This document shows positions 58,846 to 64,000 of a stretch of DNA of 64,000 bases, one piece after another; within the stretch, counting starts at the first letter, position 1; every line of letters begins with the position of its first letter. Position numbers and translations under genes: made by a program. A model generated the notes under the pieces. It saw nothing but the letters and a program-made list of their open reading frames with translations, made no database searches and was not told where the DNA came from. Origin of the DNA: CAYUNE01 sp964446115 (GTDB taxonomy: Bacteria > Desulfobacterota > Desulfobulbia > Desulfobulbales > Desulfobulbaceae); NCBI GenBank assembly GCA_964446115.1, contig CAYUNE010000042.1, positions 44,199 to 108,198 on the forward strand. Reading direction: 5' to 3'.

Positions 58846-59476
58846 CGGCGGCACGGCCGGGACGGTTACCCGGGGTATCATGCAGCCGGACACCGGTGAG
58901 CCGGGCATAATCTTCCGGGGAATCGATATCGAACACCACTCCTTCATCTTCCACCCGCACCGGTTTCAGTTGAGCATCAGGGTCGGTCAGGTGGCGGCGG
59001 GGCCCGGTGTCGCCGCGCAGGGCGAAAATGCTTTGAAACCAGGCGGCCGGGGTGATCACCGGATTTCCGCGTTGGCCCCTGAAAACAGGGGCCACCCAGC
59101 GATGCGGTTCCGCCGCAAAGGCGGTGATCAGCCTCTCCATGGTAGCGGTGCGCACCAGTGGCTGGTCGCCGAGGATGAACATGGCCCCGGCAATATCACC
59201 GGCAGCGGCAGCGGCTGTCAGGCCCGCCTGCAGAGAAGCGCTGTATCCACCTTCGGCGACACGGACAACCCGGCAGCGGCCGGGGTTGATCCGGCGGGCA
59301 AGATCCGGATTGTCCCGGTTCATAACCAGCACCAGGGGGCGCAACCGGGAAGCGGTTGCGGCATGGATGACATGCTGGAGGATGGGGCTGCCGTCAAGGG
59401 GCAGCAGCAGCTTGTCCGCGCCCATGCGCCTGCTCCTGCCCGCGGCAAGGATGATTCCGGCAACGGCAACGTTCAT
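58793..59476 (-). CDS. MocA/YgfJ-like nucleotidyltransferase (molybdenum hydroxylase maturation)
   Basis: A 227-residue MobA-like NTP-transferase. The nucleotide motif is GIILAAGRSRRMGADKLLL, the acidic GAMFILGDQPLV and the cofactor-side VFRGQRGNPVI with GDTGPRRHL. This is the molybdenum cofactor cytidylyltransferase (MocA) / YgfJ type, which finishes MCD cofactor for xanthine-dehydrogenase-like enzymes, rather than MobA of the MGD pathway. It is coupled to the YheO-like regulator seven bases upstream. ygeY-ygeW, 2.7 kb on, belong to the same functional neighbourhood in other genomes. The basic Arg-rich C-terminal tail (last 24 residues) is unusual. Confidence 0.85.
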   Translation of the reverse strand: MNVAVAGIILAAGRSRRMGADKLLLPLDGSPILQHVIHAATASRLRPLVLVMNRDNPDLARRINPGRCRVVRVAEGGYSASLQAGLTAAAAAGDIAGAMFILGDQPLVRTATMERLITAFAAEPHRWVAPVFRGQRGNPVITPAAWFQSIFALRGDTGPRRHLTDPDAQLKPVRVEDEGVVFDIDSPEDYARLTGVRLHDTPGNRPGRAAANRDSSGYGWSSRRHRR

Positions 59477-59483
59477 TCCCGGT

Positions 59484-60128
59484 CTATGCTATTTTTTTCA
59501 AGTAATTATAGACTGTACACTTGGTTACGTCCATGAGGGTCGCCACCTGTTCCACCGCGCCCTTGAACTGAAAGACGCCGCTTTTTTTCATGATGCGGAT
59601 AAAGCGGGTTTTCTCCTCGATGGACATGGCCCCGGGCTGTTTGCCGATTTCCTCCACAGCGCGGACAAAGAGGGTGCGGATGGTGTCGGCGGGCGAATCG
59701 GCAAAGGTTTCCTTGCTGGGGTATTTGCCGGTTTCCAGATCGTGGATGAAGGGGAGCAGTGCCTGGATGGCGTTGAAGTAGTGGGTGGTGTCCAGGTTGA
59801 TGCAGAAGGCGGCCACAGGTCGGCCGCCGGAGTCGCGGAGGATGGTGGTTGCCGATTTCAGACAGCGTCCGTCCGCGGTGACCGACTTGTAATTGTGGCG
59901 ATGGTCGTCCTCGCCGCCATCTTCCTGAACAAGCTGCACCAGAAGATCGGTGGCCGGGGCGCCGATCTTTCTGCCGGTGACGTTGCCCTGCATGTAGATA
60001 AGCGATTTCCGCGGATCAGCCAGGTCATGAATCACCACTTCGCAGTTGGCGCCGAACAGGGCGTGAATCGCATCGGCTACCTTTTTCAGATTCTCGAAGA
60101 TTCGTTCCTTTTCCGAAATACCCGTCAT
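59484..60128 (-). CDS. YheO/DauR-like PAS-HTH transcriptional regulator
   Basis: A 214-residue regulator. The N-terminal YheO-like PAS domain (about 10-130) includes FGANCEVVIHDL and ILRDSGGRPVAAFCINLD. The C-terminal helix-turn-helix (about 165-213) reads MKKSGVFQFKGAVEQVATLM then DVTKCTVYNYLKKIA. YheO-like proteins regulate amino-acid or purine catabolic genes. Coupling to the MocA-like gene suggests it controls molybdenum hydroxylase functions. The ligand is unknown. Confidence 0.85.
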   Translation of the reverse strand: MTGISEKERIFENLKKVADAIHALFGANCEVVIHDLADPRKSLIYMQGNVTGRKIGAPATDLLVQLVQEDGGEDDHRHNYKSVTADGRCLKSATTILRDSGGRPVAAFCINLDTTHYFNAIQALLPFIHDLETGKYPSKETFADSPADTIRTLFVRAVEEIGKQPGAMSIEEKTRFIRIMKKSGVFQFKGAVEQVATLMDVTKCTVYNYLKKIA

Positions 60129-60216
60129 TGATCCGTGAAAAAAGGAGACAGATTTATTTTTTTGGTGTGTAACTTTCCCGAAAACATCCCGGTGCCGGTT
60201 TTCCGCCGGACACTCC

Positions 60217-60483
60217 TTACAAGGAGACGACTCTGTCGCTTTCTTTGATCAGGGCGGCAAGATCGGTCTGCCTGGCGCGGACGTGGTATTCTTCCTCCAC
60301 ACCGTGGAGGTCGAGGAGTTTGCCCCAGGCCTGCAGCACCCCTTCAGAGAGGGTAAAGAGCCTGGCCTGCTCCATGATGGGATATTTTTCCGAATTACCT
60401 CCATCATAGGCTGCCGGCTCCGTCGGCACAACAGAAAAAGGAAAGTTGAGGCCAATGACCCGCTGAAGTTTTTCCACCGGCAA
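60217..60483 (-). CDS. Uncharacterised open frame without a good start (88 aa from TTG)
   Basis: Reads as a plausible protein with codon use like its neighbours (PVEKLQRVIGLNFPFSVVP, then EGVLQAWGKLLDLHGVEEEY). The frame stays open far upstream, to about 60620 across the perR promoter, encoding a protein-like sequence (NGFILLNQATNLSERWGPPR) but no ATG or GTG. TTG 60483 lacks a Shine-Dalgarno. It may be a decayed gene missing its 5' end or use an odd start. I recognise no family. Confidence 0.35.
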   Translation of the reverse strand: MPVEKLQRVIGLNFPFSVVPTEPAAYDGGNSEKYPIMEQARLFTLSEGVLQAWGKLLDLHGVEEEYHVRARQTDLAALIKESDRVVSL

Positions 60484-60570
60484 AGATAGGCTATAGCGGA
60501 CAAAGCGAGGTGGACCCCATCGTTCGGACAGATTGGTGGCCTGATTAAGGAGGATAAAACCATTTTTTAC

Positions 60571-60608
60571 TTGACTTGGGTGGAGAAATGATATTTTATC
60601 CGAGATAA
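60571..60608 (+). promoter_or_regulatory. Promoter and Fur/PerR-type palindrome before perR
   Basis: TTGACT (60571-60576) with TTTTAT (60594-60599) at 17 bases forms a promoter. A perfect 13-base palindrome, TTATC-CGA-GATAA (60596-60608), overlaps the -10/start region. AT-rich palindromes of this type are bound by Fur-superfamily regulators, so autoregulation of the gene at 60632 is likely. Confidence 0.5.
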
Positions 60609-60631
60609 GAATAATTCCTATTAGGAGTCAC

Positions 60632-61069
60632 GTGAAGGAAAAAGACAGGTTGCTTGAGCATTTTCAGGTGACATGCCGGGCTCATGGGTTGAAGCTTACC
60701 CACCAGCGCCTCGAGATATACCGGGCTCTGCTTGCCTCGAAGGAACATCCCTCCGCGGAAAGACTGTTTGGACTGCTCACTGCCGTGATGCCCACCCTTT
60801 CCCAGGATACCATTTACCGAACCCTGGCCACCTTTGAGGAGCTGGGGTTGGTGAGAAGGGTGGAAACCATGAGCAGCCAGGCCCGCTTCGAGGCTGTCAT
60901 TGAACCGCACCATCATTTTTTCTGCGATGAGTGCGGCCGGCTTATCGATTTTACCTGGCATTCTTTTGATCATATGGGTGTCCCGGAGGAGCTCCGGGAA
61001 CTCGGAAAGGTCAGAGACAAGAATGTGGTGGTGCATGGCGTCTGCCGGGACTGTTTGGACAAGGAGTGA
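60632..61069 (+). CDS. Fur-family transcriptional regulator, PerR-like
   Basis: A 145-residue metal-dependent repressor, starting GTG 60632 after AGGAG. The winged helix (about 1-82) is followed by the dimerisation domain with structural zinc pairs CDECG (98-101) and CRDC. The regulatory site residues align as His39, Glu87, His93, His95, Asp106. PerR of Bacillus has Asp at both acidic positions and Fur has Glu, so this site is mixed. PerR-like function (peroxide sensing) is favoured by length and by rubrerythrin directly downstream. It is probably self-regulated through the palindrome at 60596. Confidence 0.88.
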   Translation: MKEKDRLLEHFQVTCRAHGLKLTHQRLEIYRALLASKEHPSAERLFGLLTAVMPTLSQDTIYRTLATFEELGLVRRVETMSSQARFEAVIEPHHHFFCDECGRLIDFTWHSFDHMGVPEELRELGKVRDKNVVVHGVCRDCLDKE

Positions 61070-61237
61070 GGGTTATATTTTTTTCTTCGGAAACAGGCAA
61101 AATCCGGAGGCGCCGAGGCCACTCCGTCCGGCTGGCGGCCCGGCAAGCAGACGCTCAAGCCCGGTCCGGCCCTGGTCGGCAAGGTCTGGAAGGAGTGGAA
61201 GGTTGAGCAGGCCTTTGACGAGGACCTGTTTGTATAA
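61070..61237 (+). other. Startless open frame downstream of the Fur-family gene
   Basis: Directly after the stop codon the same frame stays open for 55 codons and ends TAA 61235-61237. The translated sequence is protein-like near its end (PGPALVGKVWKEWKVEQAFD), yet contains no ATG, GTG or TTG start. It is likely a gene remnant or chance. Reading through the TGA is not supported, since the regulator is already full length. Confidence 0.25.
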
Positions 61238-61303
61238 GTGGCGAAGATCCGCCGATATCCCATAATTTCTTTAATCAAATACTTTAACACAGGAGGATAA
61301 TTC

Positions 61304-61879
61304 ATGGCTGCATTGAAGGGAAGTCAAACCGAAAAGAATATTCTCACCGCTTTCTGCGGTGAATCGCAGGCCCGAAATCGTTATACCTATTTCGCCTCCC
61401 AGGCAAAGAAGGAGGGCTATGTCCAGATCGCCCATATTTTTGAAGAGACGGCCAACCAGGAAAAGGAACATGCCAAACGCCTTTTCAAGCTGCTCGAGGG
61501 TGGTGAGGTGGAGATCAGCGGGAGCTTCCCGGCCGGTGTGATCGGGACCACCGCGGAAAATCTGGCCGAGGCTGCCGGCGGTGAAAATTACGAGCATACG
61601 GTCATGTATCCGGAATTTGCCAAAACGGCACGGGAAGAGGGATACAATACCATAGCGGTTATTTTTGAAGCCATTGCCGTGGCCGAAAAACAGCATGAAA
61701 AACAGTACAGGGAACTCAGGGAAAACATCGAATCGGGCAGGGTGTTTGCCCGTGATGAAGAGGTTACCTGGCGCTGTCGCAACTGCGGCTACCTGCACCA
61801 GGGCGGCAACGCCCCGGAAAAATGCCCGGCCTGCGACCATGCCAAGGCCCATTTTGAGCTGCTTGGCGAGAACTGGTAG
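61304..61879 (+). CDS. rbr: Rubrerythrin
   Basis: Non-haem diiron peroxidase that detoxifies hydrogen peroxide in anaerobes. The 191 residues form a four-helix diiron domain with Glu ligands in AFCGESQARNRY, FEETANQEKEHAKR, NYEHTVMYPEF and EAIAVAEKQHEK, then a C-terminal rubredoxin domain with CRNCGYLH and CPACDHAK. CAGGAGG lies seven bases before ATG 61304. A strong terminator follows. Position after the PerR-like gene, though separated by 234 bases, fits peroxide-inducible control. Confidence 0.97.
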   Translation: MAALKGSQTEKNILTAFCGESQARNRYTYFASQAKKEGYVQIAHIFEETANQEKEHAKRLFKLLEGGEVEISGSFPAGVIGTTAENLAEAAGGENYEHTVMYPEFAKTAREEGYNTIAVIFEAIAVAEKQHEKQYRELRENIESGRVFARDEEVTWRCRNCGYLHQGGNAPEKCPACDHAKAHFELLGENW

Positions 61880-61910
61880 AGACATTTCCCCTGACAATTC
61901 GGGGAACCGA

Positions 61911-61947
61911 AAAGGCCCGGCCGGACCATTCCCGGCCGGGCCTTTTT
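61911..61947 (+). terminator. Rho-independent terminator of rubrerythrin
   Basis: GGCCCGGCCGG (61914-61924) pairs with CCGGCCGGGCC (61932-61942): an 11-bp GC-rich stem with a 7-base loop, extended by AAA/TTT and followed by TTTTT. It is 32 bases after the rbr stop. Confidence 0.92.
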
Positions 61948-62084
61948 CTGTAACTACCCAGCGGGCAGCCAACTGTAATCAGCCGCCGTAAATTTTTACG
62001 AAAAATCAAGCGGCGTTTTCGCGCCTCTGTCTCTGTTTTGTTTGTCTCTTCAAGAGTTGCATCTCTTCCGGCTGAAAAAGAGGA

Positions 62085-62113
62085 TTGACATCCAATTATA
62101 CTTTCTGTAAAAA
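62085..62113 (+). promoter_or_regulatory. Promoter of ygeY-ygeW
   Basis: TTGACA (62085-62090), a perfect -35, is followed after exactly 17 bases by TAAAAA (62108-62113). It lies about 70 bases before the ygeY ATG. The remaining bases between the rbr terminator and this promoter show nothing else. Confidence 0.65.
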
Positions 62114-62179
62114 TTTTTTCGGAACGCCGCCCTGCCGGAGGGTGGCGCCCAACCGTGTCTCTCAGCCGGAGAACTTTCC

Positions 62180-63385
62180 ATGACCACAGTGAACTTTGCC
62201 GGGATACTCGAACTTGCCAGGTCCTATGAGGCCGAAATGACCAGCTTTCTCCGCGATATGATAGCCATTCCCAGCGAGAGCTGCCGGGAGGAAAAGGTGG
62301 TGCTCCGCATCAGGGAGGAGATGGAAAGGGTGGGGTTCGACCGCGTCGAGATCGATCCCATGGGCAACATCCTAGGCTATATCGGTTCCGGTCCCCGCCT
62401 GATCGCCTTTGACGGTCACGTGGATACCGTGGGGGTGGGGGTTGCCGCCAACTGGGAGTTCGATCCCTATGCCGGTTTCGAGGATGACGAATGCATCGGC
62501 GGCCGGGGCGCCTCGGACCAGGAGGGCGGCCTGGCCGCCATGGTCTATGGGGGCAGGATAATAAAAGAGCTGGGATTGGCCCGGGACTGCACCGTGGTCA
62601 TGGCCGGCACGGTCCAGGAAGAGGATTGTGACGGCCTCTGCTGGCAGTACCTGGTCCGGGAGCAGGGGATCAGGCCGGAGTTTGTCGTTTCCACCGAGCC
62701 AACCGACGGCGGCATCTACCGGGGCCAGCGGGGCCGCATGGAGATCCGGGTCGAGGTGGAGGGGGTCTCCGCCCACGGTTCGGCGCCGGAGCGGGGTGAG
62801 AATGCCATCTTCAGGATGGGCAGGATTCTCGGTGAGCTGGAGGAGCTGCATACCCGGCTCAAGGATGACGAGTTTCTTGGCAAGGGGTCGCTCACCGTCT
62901 CTGAGATCTTTTATACCTCGCCTTCGCGGTGCGCCGTGGCCGACGGCTGCGCCATTTCCGTTGACCGGCGCCTCACCGCCGGCGAGGATGCCGAGCTTGC
63001 CATCGCCCAGATCGCCGAGCTGCCCGCGGCCCGGGCGGCAAAGGCCAAGGTGACCATGTACACCTATGACACGCCTTCCTACACCGGCCTGGTCTATCCC
63101 ACGGACTGTTATTTTCCCTCCTGGGTGGTGCCGGAAGATCATCCCGCGGTGCAGGCGACTGCCCGGGCTTATGGCCTGCTTTTCGGAGAGGAGCCGCGCA
63201 TCGGCAAATGGACCTTTTCCACCAACGGCGTGGCCATCACCGGGATGTTCGGCATCCCCACCGTGGGGTTCGGGCCGGGCAGGGAGGCCCAGGCGCACGC
63301 GCCCAACGAGCGGACCTGGAAGGCGGATCTGGTGCGCTGCGCGGCCCTGTACGCGGCCCTGCCTGACGTCTATTGCAGCAATTAA
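62180..63385 (+). CDS. ygeY: YgeY-type M20 family hydrolase, selenium-metabolism linked
   Basis: A 401-residue metallopeptidase-fold hydrolase of family M20. Metal and catalytic residues are in AFDGHVDTVGVG, GGRGASDQEGG, and the Glu pair of AGTVQEEDCDG. GVSAHGSAPERGENA marks the dimerisation-domain His. The family (YgeY, named as a selenium metabolism hydrolase) occurs beside selenium-dependent molybdenum hydroxylases and ygeW; its substrate is a matter of inference, probably an amidohydrolase step of purine breakdown. GGAGAA precedes ATG 62180. A strong promoter lies upstream. Confidence 0.9.
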   Translation: MTTVNFAGILELARSYEAEMTSFLRDMIAIPSESCREEKVVLRIREEMERVGFDRVEIDPMGNILGYIGSGPRLIAFDGHVDTVGVGVAANWEFDPYAGFEDDECIGGRGASDQEGGLAAMVYGGRIIKELGLARDCTVVMAGTVQEEDCDGLCWQYLVREQGIRPEFVVSTEPTDGGIYRGQRGRMEIRVEVEGVSAHGSAPERGENAIFRMGRILGELEELHTRLKDDEFLGKGSLTVSEIFYTSPSRCAVADGCAISVDRRLTAGEDAELAIAQIAELPAARAAKAKVTMYTYDTPSYTGLVYPTDCYFPSWVVPEDHPAVQATARAYGLLFGEEPRIGKWTFSTNGVAITGMFGIPTVGFGPGREAQAHAPNERTWKADLVRCAALYAALPDVYCSN

Positions 63386-63430
63386 ACCGACACCTGAATT
63401 TCAAACCCGGCCATGCAAGGGAGGAGGAAA

Positions 63431-64000
63431 ATGGACAGACACGGAAGCGAACGGCTGCTGGAACATCTGGCCGGGCTCGATTATCGGAACATGTACCTGG
63501 ATGATTTCCTCCTCACCTGGGAAAAATCCGCAGACGAGCTCGCCGCCGTTTTCACGGTGGCCGAAATCCTGGGCAACATGCGCAAGCGGAACATCTCCAG
63601 CCGGATCTTTGATTCCGGCCTGGCTGTCTCCCTGTTTCGGGACAACTCCACCCGGACCCGTTTTTCCTTTGCCGGCGCCTGCAATCTGCTCGGCCTGACC
63701 GTGCAGGACCTGGACGAGGGCAAGTCGCAGATCGCCCATGGCGAAACCGTGCGGGAAACCGCCAACATGATCTCGTTCATGGCGGAGGTGATCGGCATCC
63801 GTGATGATATGTACATCGGCAAGGGCAATACCTACATGCGCCATGTGGCCGAGTCGGTGCAGGCCGGTTTCGAGGAGGGCGTGCTCGAGCAGCGGCCCAC
63901 CCTGGTCAACCTGCAGTGCGATATCGACCATCCCACCCAGTCCATGTCTGATATGCTCCACATTATCAACTACTTCGGCGGCGTGGAAAACCTGGCCGGC
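63431..64000 (+). CDS. ygeW: Knotted carbamoyltransferase YgeW, 3'-truncated by window edge
   Basis: Aspartate/ornithine-carbamoyltransferase-like enzyme; 190 residues are visible from ATG 63431, five bases after GGAGGA. The carbamoyl-phosphate motif is FRDNSTRTRFSFAGA. SQIAHGETVRETANMI and LVNLQCDIDHPTQSMSDML match the YgeW branch. YgeW occurs with ygeY and selenium-dependent hydroxylases; its physiological acceptor is not firmly known. It lies 45 bases after ygeY. The second half of the gene and whatever follows are beyond the window. Confidence 0.93.
   Translation, partial: MDRHGSERLLEHLAGLDYRNMYLDDFLLTWEKSADELAAVFTVAEILGNMRKRNISSRIFDSGLAVSLFRDNSTRTRFSFAGACNLLGLTVQDLDEGKSQIAHGETVRETANMISFMAEVIGIRDDMYIGKGNTYMRHVAESVQAGFEEGVLEQRPTLVNLQCDIDHPTQSMSDMLHIINYFGGVENLAG

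Noticed and set aside
61067..61069. TGA at the end of the Fur-family gene as a selenocysteine codon
   Set aside because: The regulator is complete at 145 residues with its last zinc Cys pair; no SECIS-like hairpin is evident just after the TGA.
1..64000. tRNA, rRNA, CRISPR array, insertion sequence or prophage
   Set aside because: I scanned the intergenic stretches by eye and found no cloverleaf, spaced direct repeats, transposase or phage genes. A tRNAscan or Infernal run would be decisive.

Overview
The window is a gene-dense chromosomal segment of a Gram-negative, probably anaerobic bacterium. It carries lipid A genes (lpxD, fabZ, lpxA, lpxI), lptD, lytic transglycosylases and type IV pilus genes. 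It also has rubrerythrin beside a Fur/PerR regulator, a 2[4Fe-4S] ferredoxin, an AmrS-type radical SAM enzyme, a class 1B dihydroorotate dehydrogenase with its PyrK subunit, LpxI in place of LpxH, and ygeY/ygeW. Together with a moderately high GC content, this suggests a member of the Desulfobacterota, perhaps Desulfobulbales-like. The taxon is inferred from gene content, not from a marker tree. I saw no insertion sequence, prophage, CRISPR array, rRNA or tRNA. Both ends cut a gene (pnp on the left, ygeW on the right).

Layout. 1-3.9 kb: end of pnp, dut, an MBL-fold hydrolase, a zinc-ribbon PilZ protein, a tiny two-CXXC protein and pyrE. 4.2-10.7 kb: amino-sugar and lipid A block, glmS, NamZ-like DUF1343, lpxD-fabZ-lpxA-lpxI. 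10.7-18.6 kb: prepilin peptidase, then pyrK-pyrD-DUF1232-aroD-aroE-aroA-glk, many of them overlapping, and a cation efflux protein ending at a clear terminator. 19-25 kb: a membrane c-haem sensor-like protein, a TPR/OmpA protein, ilvD, a PilT-like ATPase and a zinc-ribbon/receiver-like protein. 25-32.6 kb: rpsA-ihfB, a YrdC/YciO protein, guaB-guaA, a NYN/cold-shock fusion and a ferredoxin. 32.6-43.9 kb: SAM hydroxide adenosyltransferase, methyltransferase, mltA, mltB, a small membrane protein, a DHH phosphoesterase and lptD, all on the minus strand, then a radical SAM protein and an RNase E/G with a long N-terminal extension.

43.9-64 kb: VanZ-like protein, prfC, CYTH phosphatase and Na/Pi cotransporter. 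Then comes a tightly coupled operon at 49.1-56.0 kb made of a 36-residue ORF, a TVP38/VTT membrane protein, a six-hairpin glycosidase-like protein, a GT4 glycosyltransferase and a fusion of an alkaline-phosphatase-superfamily domain to an endonuclease/exonuclease/phosphatase domain. I consider this operon the best candidate for an undescribed system, probably one that makes or turns over a glycolipid or membrane glycoconjugate. After it lie rtcB-amrS, a BCAM0308-family protein, a MocA/YgfJ-like nucleotidyltransferase with a YheO-like regulator, PerR and rubrerythrin, and the ygeY-ygeW pair linked elsewhere to selenium-dependent molybdenum hydroxylases.

Several genes are easy to miss: a 56-residue dual-CXXC gene (3141-3311), a 36-residue coupled ORF (49133-49243), and two open frames flanking the Fur-family gene that lack convincing starts. 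Where the longest open frame looked wrong, start codons were reassigned from Shine-Dalgarno spacing, signal peptides or family length (lpxD, lpxA, lpxI, rpsA, lptD, mltA, prfC, rtcB, the phosphatase/EEP fusion and others).
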